From an uncultured Prevotella sp. (lineage in GTDB: Bacteria > Bacteroidota > Bacteroidia > Bacteroidales > Bacteroidaceae), in NCBI GenBank assembly GCA_934254985.1, contig CAKQMS010000006.1, positions 1 through 64,000 of the forward strand: a DNA stretch of 64,000 nucleotides, given 5' to 3'. The position numbers and the translations under genes were made by a program. The notes under the pieces were generated by a model. It ran no database searches, had not been told where the DNA came from, and was given only the letters and a program-made list of their open reading frames with translations. The stretch's first letter is position 1. Every line of letters starts with the position of its first letter. Below are positions 53,061 through 61,986 of the stretch, piece after piece.

Positions 53061-53067
53061 AAACAAT

Positions 53068-53742
53068 ATGAGAATAGATATTATAACCGTGTTGCCCGAA
53101 ATGCTTGAGGGCTTCTTCAACGAGTCGATATTGGCAAGAGCTCAGAAAAAAGGACTTGCCGAAATTCATCTCCACAACCTCCGCGACTACACTCTCGACA
53201 AATGGAAGCGTGTAGACGACTATCCGTATGGTGGCTTTGCTGGCATGGTGATGCAATGTGAGCCTATCGACCGCTGTATCTCTGCCTTGAAGGCTGAGCG
53301 CGACTACGATGAGGTGATATTCACTTCGCCTGATGGTGAGCAGTTTAATCAGCATGTAGCCAACGACCTTTCTATGAAGGGTAACCTCATAATACTTTGT
53401 GGCCACTACAAAGGCATCGACCATCGTATCAGAGAGCATCTTATTACTCGCGAAATATCTATTGGCGACTTTGTGCTTACTGGTGGCGAGCTTGCTGCCG
53501 CTGTCATGGCAGACGCCATAGTAAGAGTGATTCCTGGAGTTATCGGCGACGAGCAGAGTGCCCTCTCCGACTGCTTCCAAGACGATATGCTATCAGCGCC
53601 TATCTACACTCGCCCTGCCGACTATAAGGGATGGAAGGTACCAGAGATTCTGCTTAGTGGCAACGAGGCAAAGATTAAACAATGGGAGTTTGACCAGGCT
53701 ATGGAGCGCACCAAAGCGTTACGCCCAGACTTGCTAAAGTAA
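53068..53742 (+). CDS. trmD: tRNA (guanine(37)-N1)-methyltransferase
   Basis: SAM-dependent m1G37 methyltransferase of the SPOUT class. 224 residues. [74 protein letters not shown] and [12 protein letters not shown] are the family blocks, forming the knotted SAM site. It follows ligA by 7 bases, so it is cotranscribed. Confidence 0.95.
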   Translation: MRIDIITVLPEMLEGFFNESILARAQKKGLAEIHLHNLRDYTLDKWKRVDDYPYGGFAGMVMQCEPIDRCISALKAERDYDEVIFTSPDGEQFNQHVANDLSMKGNLIILCGHYKGIDHRIREHLITREISIGDFVLTGGELAAAVMADAIVRVIPGVIGDEQSALSDCFQDDMLSAPIYTRPADYKGWKVPEILLSGNEAKIKQWEFDQAMERTKALRPDLLK

Positions 53743-53753
53743 GCAACAAAAAA

Positions 53754-53777
53754 AAGGAGCCGCACAAACGACTCCTT
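53754..53777 (-). terminator. Terminator of the patatin gene
   Basis: aaggag and ctcctt bound an inner gccg/cgac region; on the minus strand the hairpin is followed by a run of eight T. It lies between convergent trmD and the patatin gene and is best oriented for the latter. Confidence 0.7.
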
Positions 53778-53848
53778 ATAATGACTTAAGGAAAAAAAAC
53801 ATTAATTATAAGGGATATATAACTATTAGAAATTATAACAATTTCTTT

Positions 53849-54691
53849 TTATAGCAATCCCTTCTTGCAAAACTCGTCACCAAGTTTGAAGCCTTCTTCA
53901 TAGAGAGCTTCGAGCTTGGTGGCGTCTTTTTCTATACGCCCCACTTCCATAGGTTTTATTGGGCGAATGCAGATTACATCACCACTATCTTCCAAGCGTT
54001 CAAGCATTTCAAGTTGCTTATTGTAGACTTCGATACGATGGGCAAGAGCCACACGAAGACGAGGATATTTGCGATATATGAAATTAGGAATCTTACGATC
54101 TTTGCCTGTATTGCGATAGCCACGGTTACGAGTGGCTATAACCACATTGCGCTTACGACCTGTAGATATAGCACGCATGATAGGAATACTATCTACGATA
54201 CCTCCATCAAGATAAGGAGTGCCATCCACATCAATAACTTTGCAGACATAAGGCAGACTACTACTTGCATGACAGATATCGAGTAATCGCTGGCGGTTGC
54301 CCGACTTCTCGGTGAGATATTCTGCATAGCCTGTAGCGCAGTTGGTGACTACCATCTCAAAGGTGGAAGGATTAGAGAAATAAGCATCATAGTCGTAAGG
54401 AATAATCTCGTTTGGAAATTTGTCGTAAAGCAAATTGCTATCAAGAAGGCAACCTGCTGTGAAGAGATGTTTTATACTTAGATAGTCGTATTTCACAAGC
54501 ATATCAATATTCGACAATCGTGCACGACGAGGCTGATGGCTAACATACGACAAGCCATTGCATGCTCCTGCCGATACAGCCACTATATACTCGAAATCGA
54601 GACCATTTTTCATAAATGCGTCAAGCACTCCACTTGTAAAAACTCCACGCATTCCACCCCCTTCTAACACTAATCCTGTATTCCTTATCAT
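53849..54691 (-). CDS. Patatin-like phospholipase family protein
   Basis: 280-residue patatin-fold hydrolase (lysophospholipase-type). The oxyanion loop is LVLEGGGMRGVFTSGVLDAF, the nucleophile elbow is AVSAGACNG (Ser, with Ala in place of the first Gly of GxSxG), and the catalytic Asp lies in YLDGGIVDSIPI. All three are in the expected order. The C-terminal helical extension (about 200-280) resembles the DUF6363-type tail of the YjjU family. It shares the divergent intergenic region with the aminopeptidase P gene. Confidence 0.88.
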   Translation of the reverse strand: MIRNTGLVLEGGGMRGVFTSGVLDAFMKNGLDFEYIVAVSAGACNGLSYVSHQPRRARLSNIDMLVKYDYLSIKHLFTAGCLLDSNLLYDKFPNEIIPYDYDAYFSNPSTFEMVVTNCATGYAEYLTEKSGNRQRLLDICHASSSLPYVCKVIDVDGTPYLDGGIVDSIPIMRAISTGRKRNVVIATRNRGYRNTGKDRKIPNFIYRKYPRLRVALAHRIEVYNKQLEMLERLEDSGDVICIRPIKPMEVGRIEKDATKLEALYEEGFKLGDEFCKKGLL

Positions 54692-54733
54692 CTATAAATT
54701 CAAATTTGATATTAATAATATCCAAAATCTATG

Positions 54734-54771
54734 CAAAGTTAGCATTAATTTGCAGAAATTGTGTAACTTTG
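54734..54771. promoter_or_regulatory. Divergent -7 boxes (patatin / aminopeptidase P)
   Basis: TAACTTTG is present on the minus strand at 54734-54741 (43 bases before the patatin ATG) and on the plus strand at 54764-54771 (22 bases before the aminopeptidase ATG). Both fit TAnnTTTG. Confidence 0.65.
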
Positions 54772-54792
54772 CAAGAAATTAATATTAAATTA

Positions 54793-56202
54793 ATGAGTAT
54801 GTTTAGTAAAGAGACCTACGTAAGCCGTCGCGCTGAGCTTAAGAAGCTTGTAAAGAGCGGTATCATCATACTATTTGGCAATAACGATTCTCCTGCCAAC
54901 TATCCTAACAATGCGTATAGTCCATTCCGTCAGGATTCATCATTTCTTTATTATTTCGGACAGAAGAGAGACGGACTGGTGGGCATCATCGATATCGACA
55001 ATGATATGGAGACCCTCATTGGCGACGACATCTCGGTAGAAGATATCGTATGGTATGGTTCGGTAGACAGCGTTCACGACATGGCACAGCAGGTAGGCGT
55101 TGCCAATACTGCTCCAATGAAGACTCTTAAAACCATCTGTAACGATGCTTTGAGACAGAAGCGCAAGGTGCATTTCTTGCCTCCTTATCGCTTCGACATC
55201 AAGCTGCAGGTTTTTGACCTTTTGGGAATTCATCCTAATCAGCAGAAAGAGAGCGCATCAATGGATTTGATAAAGGCAGTAGTGAAAATGCGCTCAGCTA
55301 AAGAGCCTCAGGAGATTGAGGAGTTGGAGCGTGCTGCTGTGATAGGCTACAAGATGCATACTACAGCTATGCGCATGTGTAAGCCTGGAGCTATAGAGCA
55401 GAACATTGCTGGATATCTGAAGGGTATCGCTCATGGCTATGGTGCTATGGAAAGCTTTGCTACCATACTTTCGCAGCATGGCGAGATTATGCATGGTGCT
55501 CCATCGATGAATCCTCTTGAGGATGGCAGACTACTGTTGGTGGATGCTGGTGCAGAGACTATCAACAACTATTGCTCTGACAACACACGTACGATGCCTG
55601 TAAATGGTAAGTTCACACAGCGCCAGTTGGAGATATATTCTATCGTGGAAGAATGCCACGACTATGCACTAAAGGCAGCACGACCAGGTGTGAAATATTG
55701 GGATGTACACTTCGGTGTATGCCGACTGATGACCGACAGACTTAAGGAGTTGGGACTGATGAAGGGAGATACCGACGAGGCTGTAGCTGCAGGTGCACAC
55801 GCAATGTTCCTTTGCCATGGCTTGGGTCATATGATGGGTATGGATGTTCACGATATGGAGAACTTCGACCAGATTAATGTAGGCTTCGACGAGGAGACTC
55901 GACCTAACCTTGAACAGTTTGGAACCAACTGTCTGCGCATGGGACGCCGTTTGGAAGAAGGCTTCGTGGTAACCGATGAACCAGGTATATATTTCATTCC
56001 TGCTCTCATCGACGACTGGCGTAGCAAGGGATTGCACAAGGACTTCATCAACTACGATATGCTGGAGACATACAAAGACTTTGGCGGCATACGTATCGAA
56101 GACGACTTGCTCATCACAAAGGATGGTTGCCGATTCTTGGGCAAAGACCGCATACCATATCATCCAAAGGATGTAGAAGAGTTTATGGCAAACAATAAAT
56201 AA
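54793..56202 (+). CDS. pepP: Aminopeptidase P-family (M24) Xaa-Pro peptidase
   Basis: 469-residue cytoplasmic dimetal peptidase removing N-terminal residues before Pro. The start at MSMFSKETYVSRRAELKKLV is set by the promoter position (the ATG two codons later is equally possible). An N-terminal creatinase-like domain (to about 165) precedes the pita-bread fold. The metal ligands are seen as the two Asp in LLVDAGAETINNYCSDNTRT, the His in LCHGLGHMMGMDVHD, the Glu in FVVTDEPGIYF and the Glu in GGIRIEDDLLIT. It has a short leader of about 15 bases and is followed 25 bases later by the secreted C1 peptidase. Confidence 0.92.
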   Translation: MSMFSKETYVSRRAELKKLVKSGIIILFGNNDSPANYPNNAYSPFRQDSSFLYYFGQKRDGLVGIIDIDNDMETLIGDDISVEDIVWYGSVDSVHDMAQQVGVANTAPMKTLKTICNDALRQKRKVHFLPPYRFDIKLQVFDLLGIHPNQQKESASMDLIKAVVKMRSAKEPQEIEELERAAVIGYKMHTTAMRMCKPGAIEQNIAGYLKGIAHGYGAMESFATILSQHGEIMHGAPSMNPLEDGRLLLVDAGAETINNYCSDNTRTMPVNGKFTQRQLEIYSIVEECHDYALKAARPGVKYWDVHFGVCRLMTDRLKELGLMKGDTDEAVAAGAHAMFLCHGLGHMMGMDVHDMENFDQINVGFDEETRPNLEQFGTNCLRMGRRLEEGFVVTDEPGIYFIPALIDDWRSKGLHKDFINYDMLETYKDFGGIRIEDDLLITKDGCRFLGKDRIPYHPKDVEEFMANNK

Positions 56203-56226
56203 CACAATAATTATAATCAACTTACA

Positions 56227-57429
56227 ATGAAAAGACTTATTACTTTGGCTCTCGTTGCTCTGATGACAACAGGAGCTTTCGCTGAAGAAAAGAAAGACAG
56301 CGTAAACAAGAACAAGCCTGTGTTCACCACTATCAAGGAGAACAAAATCACAAGTATCAAGGACCAAAATCGTTCGGGCACATGCTGGGACTACTCTACC
56401 CTTAGCTACTTCGAGGCTGAGATTTTGAAGAAGACAGGCAAGACCTACGACCTCTGCGAGTCATTCGTAGCCAACAAGACCTACATGGATCGTGCTATCC
56501 AGGTTGTTCGCTTGCATGGTGACTGCCAGTTTGCACAGGGCGGTAGCGCTTACGACCCATTGTACTGCCTCCAGCACTATGGTATCTGTCCAGAGGATGC
56601 TATGCCTTTCCCAGGTAGCTTGTATGGCGATTCTCTTAACAACTTCAACGAATTCTTCAGCATCTTGGAGCCTTACGTAGCAGCTGTTGCTAAGAGCAGC
56701 GCTTCTAAGATTTCTAAACAGTGGAAGGTTGGCTTCCAGGGTATCTTGGATGCTTACCTTGGCGAGTGCCCAGAGTCTTTCAAATATGAAGGCAAGACTT
56801 ATACTCCTAAGACATTTGCTGCAAGCCTCGGTTTGAACTTCGACGACTATGTTACTGTCACCAGCTATACTCACCACCCATTCTGGACACAGTTTGCTGT
56901 TGAGGTACAGGACAACTGGCGTTTGCCATTGTCATGGAACGTTCCTATGGAAGACATGATGCGCATCATCGACAACGCATTGGAGAATGGCTATTGCATT
57001 GCATGGGGTGGCGACGTTTCTGAGGAAGGCTTCACACGCACAGGTCTTGCTTATGCTATCGACACCAAGAAGGCTCAGAGCCTCGCTGGTTCAGACATGG
57101 CTCGTTGGCTCAAGTTGACCAGAACTCAGAAGACAAGCATGCTCGACTCTCTCGGTTGCACAGTTCCTGAGATTGTTCCTACACAGGAGATGCGCCAGGA
57201 GCGTTTCGACAACTGGGAGCTCACAGACGACCATGGTATGCTCATCTTTGGTATCGCTAAGGACCAGAATGGCAAGGAATACTACATGGTAAAGAACTCA
57301 TGGGGTGAGACTGGCGACTACAAGGGTATTTGGTATATGACCAAGAGCTTTATCGCTGCCAACACCATGGACTACATGGTAAACAAGAACGCTATTCCTA
57401 AGGATATCCGCAAGAAGATGGGTATCTAA
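56227..57429 (+). CDS. Secreted C1-family cysteine peptidase (PepC/bleomycin hydrolase-like)
   Basis: 400-residue exported papain-fold peptidase. The signal peptide is MKRLITLALVALMTTGAFAE. The catalytic Cys is in DQNRSGTCWDYSTLSYFEAE, with Asp where papain has Ala-Phe; the His is in DDHGMLIFGIAKDQNGKEYY and the Asn in YMVKNSWGETGDYKG. Layout and length fit C1B aminopeptidase C, but here it is exported. It lies directly after pepP, suggesting joint peptide breakdown, although the compartments differ. Confidence 0.87.
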   Translation: MKRLITLALVALMTTGAFAEEKKDSVNKNKPVFTTIKENKITSIKDQNRSGTCWDYSTLSYFEAEILKKTGKTYDLCESFVANKTYMDRAIQVVRLHGDCQFAQGGSAYDPLYCLQHYGICPEDAMPFPGSLYGDSLNNFNEFFSILEPYVAAVAKSSASKISKQWKVGFQGILDAYLGECPESFKYEGKTYTPKTFAASLGLNFDDYVTVTSYTHHPFWTQFAVEVQDNWRLPLSWNVPMEDMMRIIDNALENGYCIAWGGDVSEEGFTRTGLAYAIDTKKAQSLAGSDMARWLKLTRTQKTSMLDSLGCTVPEIVPTQEMRQERFDNWELTDDHGMLIFGIAKDQNGKEYYMVKNSWGETGDYKGIWYMTKSFIAANTMDYMVNKNAIPKDIRKKMGI

Positions 57430-57452
57430 GAATTACGATAAAAAAACATATA

Positions 57453-57484
57453 AAGGGAAGATATGAGAAATCATACCTTCCCTT
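57453..57484 (+). terminator. Hairpin after the C1 peptidase gene
   Basis: aagggaag and cttccctt with inner tatga/tcata pairing; the T-tract is weak. It sits 24 bases after the stop codon. Confidence 0.55.
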
Positions 57485-57527
57485 CATATTATAACTATAC
57501 GAACCTTCATATTACAATCATACCAAT

Positions 57528-58094
57528 ATGAAAATACTAAAAGAACGCATTCTAAAAGATGGTAAATGCTATTCGGGCGGCATATTGAAAGTTGACAAGT
57601 TCATCAATCACCAGATGGACCCAAACCTTATGAAGCAATGTGCTGTTGAGCTGATACGCCGCTATGCAGGCACCGATATCAATAAGATTCTTACTATCGA
57701 AGCCTCAGGTATTGCTCCTGCTATCATGATGGGCTTCTTGCTCGACTTGCCAGTGGTATTCGCAAAGAAGAAGAAGCCATCAACAATGGACAACATGCTG
57801 TCGACAACAGTAACCTCGTTTACTAAGAAGCGCGAGTATACAGTAGTAATTTCAAAGGATTATCTCACTCCTGACGACAAGGTGTTGTTTATCGACGACT
57901 TCCTCGCCTACGGCAATGCAGCCCTCGGCATCATAGACCTCTGCAAGCAAGCCGGCGCACACCTCGAAGGTATGGGATTTATAATTGAGAAGTCGTTCCA
58001 GAATGGTCGTAAGCTCATCGAAGAGCAAGGAATACGTTGCGAGTCGCTCGCCATCGTTGACTCTTTGGACAACTGCGAGATAACACTCAGATAA
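57528..58094 (+). CDS. xpt: Xanthine phosphoribosyltransferase
   Basis: 188-residue salvage enzyme converting xanthine and PRPP to XMP. The start [20 protein letters not shown] is typical. [16 protein letters not shown] (base-binding), [16 protein letters not shown] and the PRPP motif [20 protein letters not shown] match Xpt. Length is normal. No purine riboswitch is visible in the short upstream gap. A clear terminator follows. Confidence 0.93.
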   Translation: MKILKERILKDGKCYSGGILKVDKFINHQMDPNLMKQCAVELIRRYAGTDINKILTIEASGIAPAIMMGFLLDLPVVFAKKKKPSTMDNMLSTTVTSFTKKREYTVVISKDYLTPDDKVLFIDDFLAYGNAALGIIDLCKQAGAHLEGMGFIIEKSFQNGRKLIEEQGIRCESLAIVDSLDNCEITLR

Positions 58095-58123
58095 CAAGAT
58101 TATCATCATTATAGCATAATGCT

Positions 58124-58164
58124 AAAGGCAGAACCCTCAAAATACTGAGAGTTCTGCCTTTTTT
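58124..58164 (+). terminator. Terminator of xpt
   Basis: aaggcagaac-c-ctca and tgag-a-gttctgcctt form a long stem around 6 bases, followed by a run of six T. Confidence 0.88.
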
Positions 58165-58258
58165 ATTGTATCGTGATGAATATGATGAAAAGTCGTTGTA
58201 GGCTTTATCTACGAGCGTAAAAAAACGGAGATACATAGCCTATGTTCCAAAATATTTT

Positions 58259-58266
58259 AGTAACTT
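58259..58266 (+). promoter_or_regulatory. -7 box of recJ-recQ
   Basis: TAACTTTG followed by G, 77 bases upstream of the recJ ATG. Confidence 0.55.
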
Positions 58267-58287
58267 TGGCACGGCATTTTTTGCCTG

Positions 58288-58312
58288 TTGTAATATTAGG
58301 CGTTACAACAAC
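58288..58312 (+). repeat. Inverted repeat in the recJ leader
   Basis: tgttgtaa and ttacaaca are perfect 8-base arms around 9 bases, just after the predicted transcription start of recJ. It could be a leader hairpin or a protein-binding site. Confidence 0.5.
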
Positions 58313-58342
58313 CTAAACCGAAGAAAACAAAACTATATATAA

Positions 58343-60067
58343 ATGCACTTTAAATGGAATTATAACCCTCCTACTGAAGAGCAGAAGCGCACAGCAGGCG
58401 AACTTGCCGAGAAGATTGGCATGAACCCTATACTCACACAGCTGCTCGTGGAAAGAGGCATAACAACGGAAAGTGCGGCAAAGAGATTCTTCCGACCACA
58501 ATTGGCAGATCTTATAAATCCATTTCTGATGAAGGATATGGACATTGCCGTCGACCGCCTAAACGATGCTATGGGACGCAAGGAGCGTATACTCGTCTAT
58601 GGCGACTACGATGTAGACGGATGTACCGCTGTGGCTTTGGTATACAAGTTCTTGCAGCAGTTCTATTCCAACATCGAATACTACATTCCCGACCGCTATG
58701 AAGAGGGCTACGGAGTGAGCCGTAAGGGTATCGACTATGCCAAGCAGCAGGGTGTGAAGCTTATTATAATCCTCGACTGCGGTATCAAAGCTATCAACGA
58801 GATTGCGTATGCCAAGGAACAAGGTATCGACTTCATCATCTGCGACCATCATGTGCCCGACGAGGTGATGCCACCAGCTGTAGCCATCCTCAACCCTAAG
58901 CGCACAGACGATAGCTATCCTTTCAAGCATCTTTGTGGCTGTGGTGTGGGCTTTAAGTTTATGCAGGCTTTTGCCAAGAACAATAGCATTCCGTTCTCAA
59001 GACTTATCCCGCTGTTGGATCTCTGTGCCGTGAGCATAGCTGCCGACATAGTACCTGTGGTAGACGAAAACCGCATTCTTGCCTATCATGGTCTGAAACA
59101 ACTAAACCAAAATCCAAGCATCGGACTAAAGGCTATCATCGACATCTGCGGACTAAATGGTCGCGAACTGTCGATGAGCGATATTGTGTTCAAGATTGGA
59201 CCTCGCATCAATGCTTCCGGACGTATGGAGAATGGTAAAGAGAGTGTTGACTTGCTTGTGGAGAAAGATTTTTCTACTGCCTTGAGCCAAGCTAAGCATA
59301 TCAACGAATACAACGAGCAGCGCAAGGATATAGACAAGCAGATGACGGAAGAAGCAAATATCATCGTGTCGAAACTTGAAAATCAGCGCCATCAGTCGAG
59401 CATTGTGCTCTATGATGAAAACTGGAAAAAGGGTGTGATAGGTATTGTGGCTTCACGACTCACCGAGATTTATTTCCGTCCTACGGTAGTTCTCACTCGT
59501 GATGGAGAATTTGCCACAGGCTCTGCTCGTAGCGTGATGGGATTTGATGTCTATGCAGCCATAAAGAGTTGTCGCGACTTGCTTGTCAACTTCGGTGGCC
59601 ATACCTATGCTGCAGGTCTCACCCTACGTTGGGACGACATACCGGAGTTCCGTCGTCGCTTCCAAGAGTTTGTAGACGAGCATATAATGCCTGAACAGCA
59701 AGAGGCAAACATCAACGTGGATGCCATCATCGACTTCAAAGACATTTCAAAGCGACTATACAACGATCTAAAGCGCTTCTCGCCTTTCGGTCCTGGCAAT
59801 ACCAAGCCTTTGTTCTGCACCAAAGCCGTTTACGACTATGGCACAAGCAAGGTGGTAGGACGCGAGCAAGAGCACATTAAATTGGAACTTGTAGACTCGA
59901 AGTCGAGCACCGTTGTCAATGGTATAGCCTTTGGACAAAGTGCTGCTGCACGATACATAAAGTCGAAACGCAGCTTCGACATCGTTTATACCATCGAGGA
60001 TAATGTATTTAAGCGCAACCAGGTACAGTTGCAGATAGAAGACATTAGGCCAAATAGCGAAAATTGA
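58343..60067 (+). CDS. recJ: Single-stranded-DNA-specific exonuclease RecJ
   Basis: 574-residue 5'-3' ssDNA exonuclease in recombination and mismatch repair. The DHH-family motifs are RILVYGDYDVDGCTAVALVY (motif I), IIILDCGIKAI (motif II) and FIICDHHVPDEVMP (DHH motif III); GRMENGKESVDLLV (motif IV region) and the DHHA1 GGHTYAAGLTLRWDDIPEF follow. The length is normal for RecJ. The stop overlaps the recQ TTG start. Confidence 0.95.
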   Translation: MHFKWNYNPPTEEQKRTAGELAEKIGMNPILTQLLVERGITTESAAKRFFRPQLADLINPFLMKDMDIAVDRLNDAMGRKERILVYGDYDVDGCTAVALVYKFLQQFYSNIEYYIPDRYEEGYGVSRKGIDYAKQQGVKLIIILDCGIKAINEIAYAKEQGIDFIICDHHVPDEVMPPAVAILNPKRTDDSYPFKHLCGCGVGFKFMQAFAKNNSIPFSRLIPLLDLCAVSIAADIVPVVDENRILAYHGLKQLNQNPSIGLKAIIDICGLNGRELSMSDIVFKIGPRINASGRMENGKESVDLLVEKDFSTALSQAKHINEYNEQRKDIDKQMTEEANIIVSKLENQRHQSSIVLYDENWKKGVIGIVASRLTEIYFRPTVVLTRDGEFATGSARSVMGFDVYAAIKSCRDLLVNFGGHTYAAGLTLRWDDIPEFRRRFQEFVDEHIMPEQQEANINVDAIIDFKDISKRLYNDLKRFSPFGPGNTKPLFCTKAVYDYGTSKVVGREQEHIKLELVDSKSSTVVNGIAFGQSAAARYIKSKRSFDIVYTIEDNVFKRNQVQLQIEDIRPNSEN

Positions 60068-61962
60068 CCAACTATCAATCCATACTCCAAAAATATTGGG
60101 GGTATCCCGACTTCCGTGGCATTCAGCAAGAAATCATCGAGAGTATAGGCCAAGGCAAAGATACTCTCGGCTTGATGCCTACGGGTGGCGGCAAGAGCAT
60201 CACCTTCCAGGTGCCTGCACTTGCCATGGATGGTGTGTGCCTGGTGGTAACGCCTTTGATAGCTCTGATGAAGGACCAGGTGCAAAACCTTCGCAAACGT
60301 GGCATCATGGCTGCAGCAATATACTCAGGCATGACACGACCAGAGATTGTTACAACTCTCGAAAACTGCATCTTCGGACAAACAAAACTGTTATATATCT
60401 CGCCCGAGCGTTTGGCTTCAGAATTATTCCAAACCAAGTTGCGACATATCAAAGTGAGCTTCATCACCGTAGACGAGGCTCATTGCATAAGCCAATGGGG
60501 CTACGATTTTCGTCCTTCGTATCTCAACATTGCCGACATCAAGAAGTTAAAGCCTTCAGCTCCTATCCTTGCTCTTACTGCAACAGCCACTCCTGCCGTA
60601 ATCGACGACATACAGGAGAGACTACAGTTTAAGGAAAAGAATGTCTTCAAGATGAGTTTTGAGCGCAAGAACCTCACCTATGTGGTACGACCAACAATAG
60701 ACAAGGATGCTGAGATGATACACATCCTTGAGTCAGTAAAGGGTTCGGCAATAGTATATGTGAGAAGTCGTAAGCGCACAAAAGAGATATCAGACCTTCT
60801 CGAAGCCAATGGCATTCCATCTACATTCTATCATGCAGGTCTCTCCCACTCTACTAAAGACATTCGTCAGCAGCGTTGGCACAACGACGAAACAAGAGTT
60901 ATGGTGGCGACAAACGCCTTTGGTATGGGTATCGACAAGCCTGACGTGAGAATGGTCATTCACTATGATAGTCCAGATTCTATAGAAGCTTATTTCCAAG
61001 AAGCCGGTCGAGCTGGTCGCGATGGCAAGCGAGCATATGCCGTATTGCTTTACGACAAGCGCGACACGCAGAAACTGATAAAGCGCATAGACACCAATTT
61101 CCCGCCAAAGGACTATATAATAAAGGTGTATGAAGATTTGGCTTACTATTACCAAATAGCAGCAGGAAGCGGATATGGTCACACATTCTCTTTCGAAATA
61201 GAGAAATTCTGCCACATCTTCAAGCATTATCCTCTGCAGGCACATTCTGCTCTCGTCATTCTCGCGCGTGCGCAATATATAGAATATGAGACCGACCCTG
61301 AGTCGCGAGCACGACTGATGTTCTTGCTCAATCGCAATGAGCTATACCGCCTCGACGATTTAACCCAACAGGAGGATGCTCTCATCACAGCTTTATTGCG
61401 TCTGTATGGTAGCTTGTTTGTAGACTACACCTTCATTGACCTTGGCTTAGTGGCAGACTATTCGCAGATACCTCAGCAAGAGATTTACCTCATGCTGAAA
61501 TCGCTGAGCCAACGCCGAATTCTACATTTCATACCAGAGAGCAGAACTCCATACATCACCTATACTCAAAATCGCGAATTGCCTGAGCGTATAGTGATAT
61601 CTAAAGAGGTGTATGAAGACCGTAAGGAGGAATTTACGAAGCGCATAAATGCCATGATAGCTTATGCCAACGACACTACGACATGTCGTAGCAAAATGTT
61701 GCTCAACTATTTTGGCGAAAAGCAAGACCACGACTGTGGGCAATGTGATGTTTGCTTGGATAACAACACCAACCAAGTGGCTGAAGAGAAGATAGACCCT
61801 GTGAAACATCAGATTCTCAACCTCTTGGCAGACAAAGCTCCTCACCACATCACCGAGATTGCACGTCTCACACTACCACGCGAACAAGTGATAGCAGCCC
61901 TACAGGCATTGCTCGACGAAGAAATACTAATAAAGGAAGACAGCATTATAAGGATGAAATAA
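60064..61962 (+). CDS. recQ: ATP-dependent DNA helicase RecQ
   Basis: 632-residue 3'-5' superfamily 2 helicase. A TTG start overlapping the recJ TGA (ttga) is used because the conserved start TNYQSILQKYWGYPDFRGIQ follows at once. Motifs are PTGGGKSITFQVPA (I), TPLIALMKDQVQNL, DEAHCISQWGYDFRPSYLNI (II), ALTATATPAVIDDI (III), NAFGMGIDKPDVR (V) and YFQEAGRAGRDGK (VI). The RQC zinc site is seen in CRSKMLLNYFGEKQDHDCGQ then CDVC, and a winged-helix-like C terminus follows. No HRDC domain is evident. It acts with RecJ in the RecF-type pathway, which explains the overlap. Confidence 0.95.
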   Translation: MTNYQSILQKYWGYPDFRGIQQEIIESIGQGKDTLGLMPTGGGKSITFQVPALAMDGVCLVVTPLIALMKDQVQNLRKRGIMAAAIYSGMTRPEIVTTLENCIFGQTKLLYISPERLASELFQTKLRHIKVSFITVDEAHCISQWGYDFRPSYLNIADIKKLKPSAPILALTATATPAVIDDIQERLQFKEKNVFKMSFERKNLTYVVRPTIDKDAEMIHILESVKGSAIVYVRSRKRTKEISDLLEANGIPSTFYHAGLSHSTKDIRQQRWHNDETRVMVATNAFGMGIDKPDVRMVIHYDSPDSIEAYFQEAGRAGRDGKRAYAVLLYDKRDTQKLIKRIDTNFPPKDYIIKVYEDLAYYYQIAAGSGYGHTFSFEIEKFCHIFKHYPLQAHSALVILARAQYIEYETDPESRARLMFLLNRNELYRLDDLTQQEDALITALLRLYGSLFVDYTFIDLGLVADYSQIPQQEIYLMLKSLSQRRILHFIPESRTPYITYTQNRELPERIVISKEVYEDRKEEFTKRINAMIAYANDTTTCRSKMLLNYFGEKQDHDCGQCDVCLDNNTNQVAEEKIDPVKHQILNLLADKAPHHITEIARLTLPREQVIAALQALLDEEILIKEDSIIRMK

Positions 61963-61982
61963 ATGCTGTCTTCCTTTTTCTA
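61933..61982 (+). terminator. Terminator overlapping the recQ 3' end
   Basis: aaggaagacagcatt (61933-61947) and aatgctgtcttcctt (61962-61976) are perfect 15-base arms, followed by a T-rich run. The left arm lies within the last codons of recQ. Confidence 0.85.
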
Positions 61983-61986
61983 TTTT

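Noticed and set aside
57430..57527. Purine riboswitch upstream of xpt
   Set aside because: The gap holds only a simple hairpin; the conserved purine-aptamer core was not found.
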